In this document: positions 55,849-64,000 of the stretch, piece by piece | Numbering within the stretch: position 1 is the first letter of the stretch | How the letters are laid out: each line of letters begins with the position of its first letter | Notes under the pieces: model-generated | Seen by the model: only the letters and a program-made list of their open reading frames with translations | Told to the model about the DNA's origin: nothing | The model's database searches: none | Assembly: GCF_902498185.1 (NCBI RefSeq) | Contig: NZ_CABVIX010000006.1 | Span: forward strand, 186,001 to 250,000 | Length of the DNA stretch: 64,000 nucleotides | Direction: 5' to 3' | Source of the DNA: Pseudomonas fluorescens | GTDB taxonomy: Bacteria > Pseudomonadota > Gammaproteobacteria > Pseudomonadales > Pseudomonadaceae | Translations under genes and position numbers: made by a program

Positions 55849-55990
55849 CCGCCTCATCAGCCGATTCAGCCGCAAGTTTCAATCGGTCAGCCTTGCTGAT
55901 GTATTTGTCCTTGCTCTTCGGTGCCAGTTTGGCACTGGCCTTCTTGGCGCGCGCCTTGAATAACTGCTGCAGCTTTTTTTGACGATTCAT
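55826..55990 (-). CDS. DUF2986 small protein
   Basis: Encodes 54 residues from the ATG at 55990. It is highly basic, opening MNRQKKLQQLFKARAKKASA, with a DKYISKADRLKLAAE element typical of DUF2986. The function is not known. Its stop overlaps the LysR gene, convergent, by 23 bases. A longer frame upstream exists but has no similarity. Confidence 0.8.
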   Translation of the reverse strand: MNRQKKLQQLFKARAKKASAKLAPKSKDKYISKADRLKLAAESADEAVTPPLQQ

Positions 55991-56129
55991 GTGATCAACC
56001 CGACTTGCGAAGCCTGGAATGATATCAGCTCCAGAGACAGCAGGCAGAGACGGCCATTCGACCGATAGCCGCAATAGAAAGATGAATCTCTTGATTCAGG
56101 ATTTGCATTCTATTGGCTGGGGCGGGCCT

Positions 56130-57191
56130 CTACGGTATCAACCGCTGCGCGCGCAACCTGTCGAACACATCGAAAAACGCCTGATCACTGGCCTGATACG
56201 CCGTGAAACCCATTTCCCGGCTCTTCGACATGTCCGTGACCACTTCAATCGGACGCCCGAGGTCCGCATCGGTGTGCCACGGCGAAATCAGGCGAGTTAT
56301 ATCCGCCTCCCTGAGCCCGTGCTCCGCGACGATCTGGCTCCATGGGGTCTGGTCATCCGCCATCTGTGTTTCAAGGGGCGAAGCAGCTGCCGGGTAGTCT
56401 GCTGGGTCCAGGCCGAAGTATCCCGCGATCTGGCCCCACATCCATTTCCAGCGGAACACGTCACCATTGGTGATGTTGAAGGCTTGATTGGCAGCTGCGG
56501 GGGTGGTGGCGGCCCAGAGTTGCTGCTTGGCGAGCTGGCGTGCGTCGGTCATGTCGGTGAGGCTGTCCCATTGCACCCTTGAGCCTGGAAACACGAACGG
56601 GCGCCCGGTGTGTTTGCAGATCGTGGCGTAGACGGCAAGGGTGGTCGCCATGTTCATCGCATTGCCGACGGCGACGCCGGTGACGGTATGGGGCCGGTGC
56701 ACGCTCCAGGTGAAGCCGTCCTTTTCAGCGGCGGCGAATACTTCGTCCTCCTGGGCGTAGTAGAAATTTTCAATGTCGAGACGGCCCTGGTCTTCGCGGA
56801 ACGGGGTCTGCGGAAGGCTGCCCTTGCCATAGGCTTCGAATGGTCCGAGGTAATGCTTCAAGCCGGTGACCAAGGCCACATGCTGGACACTGCCGGCGGG
56901 GCGGACCGCATCCAGGACGTTGCGCACCATCGCGGCGTTGACCCGGATATTCTCGGCTTCCGTGGCTTGCCGAGACCAGGTGGTGATGAATACGTGGGTA
57001 GGTTTCAAGTCGGCCAGCGCGTTTTTCAGAGATGCCGGGTCCTGGAGGTCCGCGGCTACGGGAATAACGCCGGGAGCTGGCGAGGGATGACGCGAAAGCG
57101 CCGCGACCTGCCACTGGTTGTCGAGCAGTAACTGGGTGATGGCACTGCCAACGATGCCGCTGGCGCCCACTATCAATGCTGTATGGGTCAT
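56130..57191 (-). CDS. PRISE-like NAD(P)-dependent ene/enone reductase
   Basis: Encodes 353 residues from the ATG at 57191. The SDR fold starts with ALIVGASGIVG, then WSRQATEAENIRVN and VTGLKHYLGPFEAYGKG. These, together with YYAQEDEVF, SVHRPHTVTG and ITNGDVFRWKWMW, are hallmarks of plant progesterone 5-beta-reductase / iridoid synthase (VEP1) and bacterial relatives. These reduce the C=C of enones, or reductively cyclise oxo-compounds, with NADPH. It follows a LysR gene on the same strand by 125 bases. Confidence 0.85.
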   Translation of the reverse strand: MTHTALIVGASGIVGSAITQLLLDNQWQVAALSRHPSPAPGVIPVAADLQDPASLKNALADLKPTHVFITTWSRQATEAENIRVNAAMVRNVLDAVRPAGSVQHVALVTGLKHYLGPFEAYGKGSLPQTPFREDQGRLDIENFYYAQEDEVFAAAEKDGFTWSVHRPHTVTGVAVGNAMNMATTLAVYATICKHTGRPFVFPGSRVQWDSLTDMTDARQLAKQQLWAATTPAAANQAFNITNGDVFRWKWMWGQIAGYFGLDPADYPAAASPLETQMADDQTPWSQIVAEHGLREADITRLISPWHTDADLGRPIEVVTDMSKSREMGFTAYQASDQAFFDVFDRLRAQRLIP

Positions 57192-57316
57192 GAGTTTCTC
57201 CTGGGGTGTAGCTGTTTGGCCCGCAGAGGCACCGGAGGTTCCTGCGGATCTACAGCCATTGTGCTCGCCTCCATGTCGGTCAGAGGCCAGTTTCTGTTTG
57301 AGCAAAGACGAAGCAG

Positions 57317-58282
57317 TCACAGGGCCGGGAAAACACTCGGCTGGTCTACCCGTCCAGACGGCGTGAGGCATGCCCCCAGCACCTGCAGCAGCGCCCGCAC
57401 CTTCGGCAGGCTCTGCCGGCTTTTCAGCCACACCAGATTCAGCGGCAGGCTGTCCATCGCGAGTTGCGGCAGCACCTCGACGAGCTCGCCCGTTGCCAGG
57501 TATCGGTTCACCAGCCAGGTGGGCAGCTGGGTGATGCCCGCGCCCGCGACTGCAGCCATGAGCTGGCTTTCGCCGTCGCCAATGGCAATCCGGCCTTGCA
57601 TCAGACGGCGGTCGACATGACCAGGCTGGCTGGAGAAGTACCAGGGAGTGACGGCACCGTCTTCGTGGCCGTAGAGAATGCAGTCGTGGGCGTCGAGGTC
57701 GTCGGCGGTGGCGGGCGTGCCGCGGGCTTCGAGGTACGCAGGCGCGGCGCAGAACACCAGGCGTTGGGCGCCGAGGTACTGGTGGCCAAGCAGGGCGGGC
57801 CATGCATCAGGGGCGCCGATGCGCACGACGATGTCGATACCCTGTTCGACGGGATCGACAAATCGATCGGAAAAGGTGATGTGAGGCAGCAGCTGCGGGT
57901 GGCCGCGCAAGAACTCCAGCAGCAGCGGCAACACGTGGACACGCCCGTAGGAAGCTGGCAGCTCCAGGCGCACCCGGCCGCGGGGTTCGGCGTCCTGGTC
58001 GCGCAAGGTCTGTTCGGCTTCTTCGAGACAGCCGAGCACTTCGGAGCAGGTGCGGTAGTACTGCGCGCCGGCGTCTGTCAGGGAAAGACGCCGGGTGGTG
58101 CGGTTGAACAGGCGCAGCTCCAGCCGCTGCTCGAGGCGGGCGATGCCTTTGCTGACGGCGGAATTGGTGAGGTTCAGGCGCCGGGCCGCGGCAGAGAAGC
58201 TACCGACGTTGGCCACGCAGACAAATACGTGAATGCCCTTGAGCGTTTCGGAAGTGATCATGGTGTCTCGCATTGGTGACAT
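57317..58282 (-). CDS. LysR-type transcriptional regulator
   Basis: Encodes 321 residues if started at 58282; in-frame ATGs at 58273 and 58261 are possible, and the last gives the usual length. The HTH opening is TLKGIHVFVCVANVGSFSAA with ARRLNLTNSAVSKGIARLEQ, typical of the CrgA/AaeR-like branch. It is divergent from the Old Yellow Enzyme gene (134-base gap) and lies upstream of the PRISE-like reductase, so it probably controls one or both. Confidence 0.92.
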   Translation of the reverse strand: MSPMRDTMITSETLKGIHVFVCVANVGSFSAAARRLNLTNSAVSKGIARLEQRLELRLFNRTTRRLSLTDAGAQYYRTCSEVLGCLEEAEQTLRDQDAEPRGRVRLELPASYGRVHVLPLLLEFLRGHPQLLPHITFSDRFVDPVEQGIDIVVRIGAPDAWPALLGHQYLGAQRLVFCAAPAYLEARGTPATADDLDAHDCILYGHEDGAVTPWYFSSQPGHVDRRLMQGRIAIGDGESQLMAAVAGAGITQLPTWLVNRYLATGELVEVLPQLAMDSLPLNLVWLKSRQSLPKVRALLQVLGACLTPSGRVDQPSVFPAL

Positions 58283-58416
58283 GGATTCACATCACCTCGT
58301 AGGAAATGGCTCAAGTGATGGCATTGGTTCTCCAATAAGCTATGCGAAATGCCGCACGTGCTCAAGAGTGCCGTGCTGACGTCCAGCAGATTTCCACGTT
58401 TTGGAGAGCACACCCC

Positions 58417-59544
58417 ATGACCGACCTGTTTGATACCTACGACCTTGCCGGCCTCACGCTGAACAACCGTTTCGTGATGGCACCGATGACCCGCTCACGT
58501 GCGCCAGAGGACATCGCCACCGAGCAGATCGCGCTGCATTACACCCAGCGTGGCACGGCCGGCCTGATCGTTTCCGAAGGCACGCCCATCTCCCGCGAGG
58601 GGCAGGGCTACCTGTTCAACCCCGGTATCTTCACGCCTGAACAGATCAAGGGCTGGAAGCTGGTCACCGACTCGGTCCGCAGCGTAGGCGGGCGCATGTT
58701 CGCCCAGCTGTGGCACGTGGGGCGTGTCTCGCACACCTCGATCCAGCTCGACGGCCAGGCGCCGGTCAGCTCGACAAACAAGGCTGCCGAGGGTGCGATT
58801 GCCTTTGGGTACGACGAAGCTGGCGAGCCGGGCTTCGTTGCGACCTCGGTGCCGCGCGCACTGAGTTCCGACGAAGTCGGCCGGGTGGTCGAAGACTTCG
58901 CCCAGGCGGCGGAAAATGCCATTGCGGCGGGCTTTGATGGCGTGGAAATCCATGGCGCCAACGGCTACCTGATCGAGCAGTTCCTCAACCCGCGCATCAA
59001 CGACCGCACCGATCGCTACTCGGCGCAAAACCTTGAAGACCGCCTGCGCTTCGTGTTCGAAATCGTCGACGCGGTGTGCGCGCGCATTGGCGCGAATCGC
59101 GTGGGTATCCGCATCTCGCCCTATGGCCAGCTGTTCGACATGCCCATCTATCCCGAGATCGACGAGACCTATTCGGCTCTTTGCGCCGGCATGGGCCAGC
59201 GCGGTATCGCCTATGTCCACGTCATGGACCAGACCCATTTCTTCCTCGCCAGCGAAGGCGCCGAAAAGCAGGAGCTGGCACTGCGTGAACTGCTGCGCCA
59301 CTGCAAGGCACAGTTGAACGGCACCGCGCTGATTCTGGCGGGTGACATGACGCTGGAGCGCGCGCAGGACCTGGTGGATGCCGGGCTGATCGACCTGGCG
59401 GGCTTCGGGCAGCCATTCATTGCCAACCCCGACCTAGTGGCGCGGTTGAAGCATGGCTGGCCGCTGACTACACCGGATCGGGAGACGTATTACGGGGGTG
59501 ATGGGAAGGGGTATGTCGATTATTCGCCGTATGAGGCGGCTTGA
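58417..59544 (+). CDS. Old Yellow Enzyme-family alkene reductase
   Basis: Encodes 375 residues, the usual length, from the ATG at 58417, with GGAG 15 bases upstream. FMN-barrel features are visible: MAPMTRSRAP, QLWHVGRVSH, VEIHGANGYLIEQFL with the substrate-binding His-x-x-Asn, and GFGQPFIANPDLV. NAD(P)H-dependent reduction of activated C=C bonds, xenobiotic enones and nitro compounds is known for this family. Divergent from a LysR gene. Confidence 0.94.
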   Translation: MTDLFDTYDLAGLTLNNRFVMAPMTRSRAPEDIATEQIALHYTQRGTAGLIVSEGTPISREGQGYLFNPGIFTPEQIKGWKLVTDSVRSVGGRMFAQLWHVGRVSHTSIQLDGQAPVSSTNKAAEGAIAFGYDEAGEPGFVATSVPRALSSDEVGRVVEDFAQAAENAIAAGFDGVEIHGANGYLIEQFLNPRINDRTDRYSAQNLEDRLRFVFEIVDAVCARIGANRVGIRISPYGQLFDMPIYPEIDETYSALCAGMGQRGIAYVHVMDQTHFFLASEGAEKQELALRELLRHCKAQLNGTALILAGDMTLERAQDLVDAGLIDLAGFGQPFIANPDLVARLKHGWPLTTPDRETYYGGDGKGYVDYSPYEAA

Positions 59545-59585
59545 CCGGCATGTTGAAGTAATGCCGTAGCCGGGGAGGCGCTCAT

Positions 59586-59619
59586 GAAATCGAGCGCCGC
59601 CCATACGGCGCTCGATTTC
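59586..59619. terminator. Strong hairpin after the OYE gene
   Basis: A perfect 14-bp inverted repeat, GAAATCGAGCGCCG / CGGCGCTCGATTTC with a 6-base loop, begins 41 bases after the stop. There is no U-tract, so it may be an mRNA end-protecting structure rather than an intrinsic terminator. Confidence 0.55.
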
Positions 59620-59755
59620 CCCAGCGCTGCGCAGCTGTCACACAAGTGAAATATTCCCCGCGTAACTTCCTGCATTACAAAAACATGGCAGTTTCAAGAC
59701 AGTAGGACTGCAGCCGGGCTCTGCAAGCCGGATGCGGCTACACAAGGAGGTGAGC

Positions 59756-60025
59756 GTGGAATCCTGTACCGAAGTCCTTCGTGGTCAAATGCAAAGCGCG
59801 CAACCTGTGCTGATGCGCCTGGACATCGAAATGCAAGGCATCGACTTCGACCCACTGGTACCGGCAAGCGTCGATGCGGCCATCGCCGCGGTATACCGGG
59901 TGACCGAGTCGCTGCTGGGCCCGTTTCGTCGTAACCCGATCCTCGGGCCCTTGGCCGATGAGCTCAGGACGCAATACCTTGATGGCATCCGCGCGACCGT
60001 GAAGGCGGCCCGGCACCTCGCCTGA
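59756..60025 (+). CDS. Hypothetical 89-residue protein
   Basis: Encodes 89 residues from a GTG at 59756, chosen because a perfect AAGGAGGTG lies immediately upstream; an ATG at 59732 is too far from a ribosome site. The chain opens MESCTEVLRGQMQSAQ and appears to be alpha-helical (SVDAAIAAVYRVTESLLGP). I do not recognise a family. The strong ribosome site suggests a well-expressed protein. Confidence 0.65.
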   Translation: MESCTEVLRGQMQSAQPVLMRLDIEMQGIDFDPLVPASVDAAIAAVYRVTESLLGPFRRNPILGPLADELRTQYLDGIRATVKAARHLA

Positions 60026-60044
60026 CCGCCTCGACATCAGGCAC

Positions 60045-61838
60045 TCAAGTGTCCTTGCCGCGTCCAGGCAGTACGCTGCTGATCAGCTGCTTGGCCGTCT
60101 GCTTGAGAATGCCGGCCTGGTCGGGGTCTCCCTGGAGCAGAGTGGACGCGAATTTCTTCGCCTGTTCCAGCTTGATGTGCGGGGGCAGGGGGGCGACGTT
60201 GGGGTCGGTGCGGAACTCGATCACCACCGGCACGTCACTGGCCAACGCTGTTTCCCACGCCGCGGCCACTTCATCTTCCCGCTCGACGTAGATGCCCTTG
60301 AGCCCGATGGAAATAGCGAACAGGTGATACGGCACGTCGGGAATATCCTGCGACGCGGCGTACTTGGGGTCGCCTTCCATCACGCGTTGCTCCCACGTCA
60401 CCTGATTCAGGTCCTGATTGTTGAACACCGCGCAGATCCACTTGCCATTGGCCCATTGCTGCCAGTACTTGGCAACAGTGATGAGCTCGGCGAGGTTGTT
60501 CATCTGCATGGCGCCATCGCCCACCAAGGCAACCACTTGACGCTCGGGGTAAGCGAATTTCGCGGCAATCGCGTACGGTACTGCCGCGCCCATGCTGGCA
60601 AGCCCGCCCGAGAGCGAGCACATCATGCCCTCGCGGATCTTGAGGTCGCGGGCAAACCAGTTGGCGCAGGAACCCGAGTCGCTGGTGATGATTGAGTCAT
60701 CGGGCAGGCGTGGAGACAGTTCGTGAACCACGCGCTGGGGATTGACCGGGTCGGCGGAAGTGAGCGCGCGCTTGTCCAGCTTCTTGTCCCAGGCGGCTCG
60801 CCAGTGTTCGATCTTGTCGCGCCACTTGCGATCGGTCTTCTGCTCGATCAGCGGGAGCAGCGCGTCGAGGGTGTCGCTGGCATCGCCGACCAGATTGACC
60901 TCCATCGGGTAGCGCAGGCTGAGCATGTCGGGCGCCAGGTCGATCTGCACGCCGCGTGCCTGGCCCTCCTTGGGCAGAAACTCGGAATACGGGAAGCCTG
61001 AGCCGATCATCAGCAATGTGTCGCACTCGTTCATCAGGTCATAGCTGGGCTCGGTGCCAAGCAGCCCGATGCTGCCGGTCACCCATGGCAGCTCATCGGG
61101 CAGCACGGCCTTGCCGAGCAAGGCCTTGGCCACGCCGGCGCCTAGCTTGTCGGCAATCGCGCGGACCTGAGAGCTGGCTTGCAAGGCGCCAGCACCTACC
61201 AGGATCGCGACCTTCTTGCCTTCGTTGAGCACCTTGGCAGCACGTTGCAGGTCCGCGGGATACGGGACGACCATTGGGCGGCTGAAGCCGATACCGGAAT
61301 GCACCGTGCCGTGGGCTCGTTCCGGCTCTTCATAGGGCAGTTCCTGCAGGTCGTTGGGCAAGATCACAGCGGTGACCCTGCGCTCACCCAACGCAGTGCG
61401 GGCAGCGCGGTCCACCAGGTGACGTACTTGCGACGGCACCGAAGCCTGCTGCACGAATGCGCCGGCTACATCCTTGAACATCGACACCAGGTCGAGCTCT
61501 TGCTGATAGTGGCCGCCCAACGCCGCGCGGGCTTGCTGTCCGACGATTGCTAGCACGGGCATATGGTCCATGCGAGCGTCATAAAGACCCGTGAGCAGGT
61601 GCGAGGCGCCGGGACCGGAAGTGGCGATGCATACACCTAGCTCGCCTGTGAACTTGGCGTGGGCGCTGGCCATGAAAGCGGCCATTTCCTCGTGGCGGCA
61701 CTGGATGAACTCGATCTTGCCCGACCTGCGCATGGCGCCGAATACCCCATTGATGCCATCGCCGGGGTATCCGAATATACGCGTCACGCCCCACTGGCTG
61801 AGCCGTTCGACCAGGAAGTCGCCTACTGTAGTCGCCAT
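60045..61838 (-). CDS. ThDP-dependent enzyme, pyruvate oxidase-like
   Basis: Encodes 597 residues from the ATG at 61838 (GAGGAGAGG upstream). The N-terminal PYR domain opens FLVERLSQWGVTRIFGYPGD, and the activating glutamate is in CRHEEMAAFM. The FAD/TPP-middle domain follows, and the C-terminal PP domain has the Mg-ThDP motif VGDGAMQMNNLAELITV. Closest by pattern to PoxB / 2-oxoacid oxidase-like, ThDP-requiring proteins. The exact 2-oxoacid is unknown. It is downstream of PLDc_N and SDR genes on one strand. Confidence 0.9.
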   Translation of the reverse strand: MATTVGDFLVERLSQWGVTRIFGYPGDGINGVFGAMRRSGKIEFIQCRHEEMAAFMASAHAKFTGELGVCIATSGPGASHLLTGLYDARMDHMPVLAIVGQQARAALGGHYQQELDLVSMFKDVAGAFVQQASVPSQVRHLVDRAARTALGERRVTAVILPNDLQELPYEEPERAHGTVHSGIGFSRPMVVPYPADLQRAAKVLNEGKKVAILVGAGALQASSQVRAIADKLGAGVAKALLGKAVLPDELPWVTGSIGLLGTEPSYDLMNECDTLLMIGSGFPYSEFLPKEGQARGVQIDLAPDMLSLRYPMEVNLVGDASDTLDALLPLIEQKTDRKWRDKIEHWRAAWDKKLDKRALTSADPVNPQRVVHELSPRLPDDSIITSDSGSCANWFARDLKIREGMMCSLSGGLASMGAAVPYAIAAKFAYPERQVVALVGDGAMQMNNLAELITVAKYWQQWANGKWICAVFNNQDLNQVTWEQRVMEGDPKYAASQDIPDVPYHLFAISIGLKGIYVEREDEVAAAWETALASDVPVVIEFRTDPNVAPLPPHIKLEQAKKFASTLLQGDPDQAGILKQTAKQLISSVLPGRGKDT

Positions 61839-61959
61839 CTTTTCCTCTCCTCGTTGCGCCAGAAGCGCGCAGCTAGTCAATGGAAGTTACGACTTACAGG
61901 TTGAAGCAGGCGTTCAGACTCATTTCATGAAACCCGCGAGGAACGAGCGCGGAACAGTT

Positions 61960-62181
61960 TCAGCCCTTGCTGTGATTGGGCGAGCTTGGCGGCCTGGCAA
62001 TACCTCTTGGGCCGGCAATGCCCCAGATGGCCAGCCCCACGAGGGGCAGCACGAAGATCAGCACAGTCCAGGCCAGCTTGGTGCCCGAGCTCTTGGTGCT
62101 TCGCCAGACGCTGTTCAAGGCCCACAGGTCGAGCAGCAGGATGATGACGGCTCCGGCGAGCCAGAAGAATGATGTCTCCAT
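61960..62181 (-). CDS. PLDc_N-domain membrane peptide
   Basis: Encodes 73 residues with two membrane segments. It matches the cardiolipin synthase N-terminal (PLDc_N) pattern: FWLAGAVIILLLDLWALNSVW, then LAWTVLIFVLPLVGLAIWG followed by a proline/serine tail. No phospholipase domain is attached, so it is a stand-alone membrane peptide. It lies between the SDR gene and the ThDP enzyme on one strand. Stress-linked in many Pseudomonas. Function unknown. Confidence 0.82.
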   Translation of the reverse strand: METSFFWLAGAVIILLLDLWALNSVWRSTKSSGTKLAWTVLIFVLPLVGLAIWGIAGPRGIARPPSSPNHSKG

Positions 62182-62215
62182 GGTGCATTACCTCTGTCGG
62201 TGATCAGCAAAAGGT

Positions 62216-63073
62216 CTATAGGATCGGTTTGCCCCCGGTTACTCCATACCGGCTGCCCGAGATGTAGCTGCCTTCGTCCGACGCCAGCAGGACATAGATC
62301 GGCGACACTTCCACCGGTTGGCCGGGACGGGCAAGGGGCGTCTGGCTGCCGAAATTCGATGCCTCTTCCTCGGGCATGGTGGCAACGATGAGCGGGGTCC
62401 ATATCGGGCCAGGTGCAACACTGTTGACCCGGATGCCCTTCGGCCCGAGCATCTGCGCAAGGCCCGCCGAGAAGTTGGCGATCGCGCCCTTGGTCGCGGC
62501 GTAGCCCAGCAGGCTGGGCGTGGGCGAGTCAGAGTTCACGGAGGTGGTGTTGATGATCGAGCTGCCTTTGGCCATGTAAGGCAGTGCCGCCTTGCAGATG
62601 CGGAAGATCGCGGTGATGTTGACGTCGAACGTGCGTACCCATTCCTCATCGGGGATATCCTCGATGCTTTCATGGCTCATCTGGAAAGCGGCATTGTTGA
62701 CGAGTACGTCGATGCGCCCGAAGCGCTCGACCGTCCTGGTCACCAGTTCGTCGCAATGTGTCTTTTGCGCCAGGTCACCCGACAGCAGCAGGCACTGGCG
62801 CCCGGCCTGTTCGACCCAACGCGCGGTCTCGCGGGCATCCTCGTGCTCATCCAGGTAGGCGATGACGACATCGGCGCCTTCGCGGGCAAACGCGATAGCC
62901 ACTGCGCGGCCGATACCGCTGTCGGCACCGGTGATCAGCGCCACCTTGTCCGTGAGGCGCCCGTGGCCCACGTAGCTCTGTTCGCCGCAATCCGGATACG
63001 GTTCCATCTTGCTCTGCTCGCCGGGCACTTTCTGGGCTTGCTTGGGGAAAGGGGGAATGGGGTAATCACGCAT
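62216..63073 (-). CDS. SDR-family oxidoreductase, YghA-like
   Basis: Encodes 285 residues. The N-terminal 40 residues (opening MRDYPIPPFPKQAQKVPGEQ) are the typical extension of YghA/general-stress SDRs. The Rossmann motif GADSGIGRAV, NNAAFQMSHE, NTTSVNS and YAATKGAI follow. It ends RYGVTGGKPIL. Members belong to general-stress regulons; the substrate is unknown. It is divergent from the superoxide dismutase gene. Confidence 0.92.
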   Translation of the reverse strand: MRDYPIPPFPKQAQKVPGEQSKMEPYPDCGEQSYVGHGRLTDKVALITGADSGIGRAVAIAFAREGADVVIAYLDEHEDARETARWVEQAGRQCLLLSGDLAQKTHCDELVTRTVERFGRIDVLVNNAAFQMSHESIEDIPDEEWVRTFDVNITAIFRICKAALPYMAKGSSIINTTSVNSDSPTPSLLGYAATKGAIANFSAGLAQMLGPKGIRVNSVAPGPIWTPLIVATMPEEEASNFGSQTPLARPGQPVEVSPIYVLLASDEGSYISGSRYGVTGGKPIL

Positions 63074-63346
63074 ACCGTTACTCCTGTCGCAGATGTGATG
63101 ACTGTTGCTTTCTTGGAAACCCGGAAATCTCTGCTGTTGGATTTGATGACGCCTCGGCGCGACGAATGGGCATGGGCATGGTTATCATTGGCGATTCCGG
63201 ATGGTGCGATCGAAACCCTTTCCATAGGAAACGGCGCCCAGGATGGAATCGAATGCGCCGCCACGTGGTCCCATCGTGAAGCGTGGTAATGACAGGCGTG
63301 TGCTGCCTGTTGCAGGACAACAGCCTCAATCAATGGAGAGACGAAG

Positions 63347-63859
63347 ATGAAAGCAGTCGTATTGACCGCCTTGCTGGCCACCGCCGGCCTGGCCCAGGCT
63401 CAGACCGTCGAGATCAATCTGGCGGGGCCTGATGGCGTCGGCAAACCGATCGGCAGCATCACCATCGAGCAGAACAAGTACGGCACCCTGCTGACCCCGG
63501 ACTTGAAGGACCTTGAGCCGGGCGTGCACGGCTTCCACCTGCACCAGAATCCTTCCTGCGACGCTGCCCAGGCTGACGGCAAGACAGTACCGGCGGGTGC
63601 AGCGGGCGGTCATTGGGATCCAGCCAAGACCACCGCGCACAAAGGGCCCTATGACGACAGCGGTCACAAGGGTGATCTGCCAGCGATCTACGTCGGTGCC
63701 GACGGCAAGGCTACCTATCCGGTGCTCGCTCCACGCCTGAAGGCCGAAGAGCTCAAGGGTCATGCCCTGATGGTGCATGTCGGTGGCGACAATCACAGCG
63801 ACCACCCCGAAGCACTTGGTGGCGGCGGCGCACGTTTTGCCTGTGGCGTAGTGAAGTAA
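63347..63859 (+). CDS. sodC: Periplasmic Cu,Zn superoxide dismutase
   Basis: Encodes 170 residues with a signal peptide ending GLAQA. Metal ligands and disulphide cysteines are in place: HGFHLHQNPSC, GGHWDPAKTTAHKGP, HKGDLPAIYV, MVHVGGDNHSDHP, and the closing GGARFACGVV. It removes superoxide in the periplasm. CAATGGAGAGACGAAG precedes the ATG. It lies opposite the stress SDR gene, and both fit an oxidative-stress group. Confidence 0.96.
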   Translation: MKAVVLTALLATAGLAQAQTVEINLAGPDGVGKPIGSITIEQNKYGTLLTPDLKDLEPGVHGFHLHQNPSCDAAQADGKTVPAGAAGGHWDPAKTTAHKGPYDDSGHKGDLPAIYVGADGKATYPVLAPRLKAEELKGHALMVHVGGDNHSDHPEALGGGGARFACGVVK

Positions 63860-64000
63860 CCGCCAGCGCGGGCGCGGCGCGCATGAGGACACACGTGCAC
63901 GCTGCGCAGCCAGTGAGGCCAGCAAAAATATCTTTCAGCCTTAGGTAAATCCTTTGTCGGGCAGACGCCCGGCGCAGCGCCGCTAGGGTAATGTGACGGT

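Overview
The window looks like chromosomal DNA of a fluorescent Pseudomonas, most likely the P. putida group. It is GC-rich and densely coded, with many short overlaps between genes. It carries the reductive pyrimidine-degradation cluster, an AttEFGH-like ABC system, a protealysin/emfourin pair, a manganese catalase, a KGG stress protein and several oxidoreductases typical of that group. This assignment is inferred from gene content only. I see no rRNA, tRNA, CRISPR array, insertion sequence or prophage.

Layout. 1-3140 (+): the 3' end of an FdhF/YdeP-type molybdopterin oxidoreductase, overlapping a short-Q-loop cytochrome bd-type oxidase pair. 3177-4894 (-): a DUF2231 membrane protein translationally coupled to a lipoprotein sorbosone/glucose-dehydrogenase-like beta-propeller. 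5074-9255 (+): an AttEFGH-like ABC system (ATPase, fused FtsX permease, AttH lipocalin-like lipoprotein). 9330-10433: a small lipoprotein, a DUF1289 protein, and a stand-alone response regulator with an overlapping 55-codon ORF. 10596-18941: the pyrimidine catabolism cluster: TetR regulator, PreA, PreT and dihydropyrimidinase on one arm, NCS1 transporter and N-carbamoyl-beta-alanine amidohydrolase on the other. 19169-28746 (-): a two-partner secretion locus with the TpsB transporter upstream of a 2649-residue TpsA exoprotein. It is followed by double hairpins and preceded by about 700 bases without a gene.

29453-41636: a methyltransferase, a YibH/YibI-like pair, a protealysin-like protease with its emfourin inhibitor, an OsmC-YcaO fusion, a LysE exporter, a small charged secreted protein, a VOC protein, a TorF-type porin, an M20 amidohydrolase, a serine/threonine dehydratase-like enzyme and a 76-residue protein. 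41647-43752: Mn catalase, KGG protein and DJ-1/PfpI protein. 43968-48899: lipoprotein, MFS transporter, SDR, a VapBC toxin-antitoxin module with two operator-like inverted repeats, a second SDR and a broken cytochrome c gene. 48909-55990: TrmK, an ABC exporter, then a module of MHS transporter, shikimate-dehydrogenase-like enzyme and SDR, divergent from a LysR gene. 56130-59544: an iridoid-synthase-like (PRISE) reductase and an Old Yellow Enzyme around a LysR regulator. 59756-63859: a small protein, a pyruvate-oxidase-like ThDP enzyme, a PLDc_N membrane peptide, a YghA-like SDR and periplasmic Cu,Zn superoxide dismutase.

Functionally the window combines respiration and periplasmic oxidation, uracil/thymine degradation, surface adhesion and protease secretion, and a general/oxidative-stress group. 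No wholly new system is obvious. The features least explained by known families are a helical block inside the TpsA beta-helix, a TpsB whose L6 (V)RG(Y/F)-type motif lacks its arginine, the coupled DUF2231-dehydrogenase pair, the PRISE/OYE/LysR cassette and the SDR/shikimate-dehydrogenase/MHS operon.
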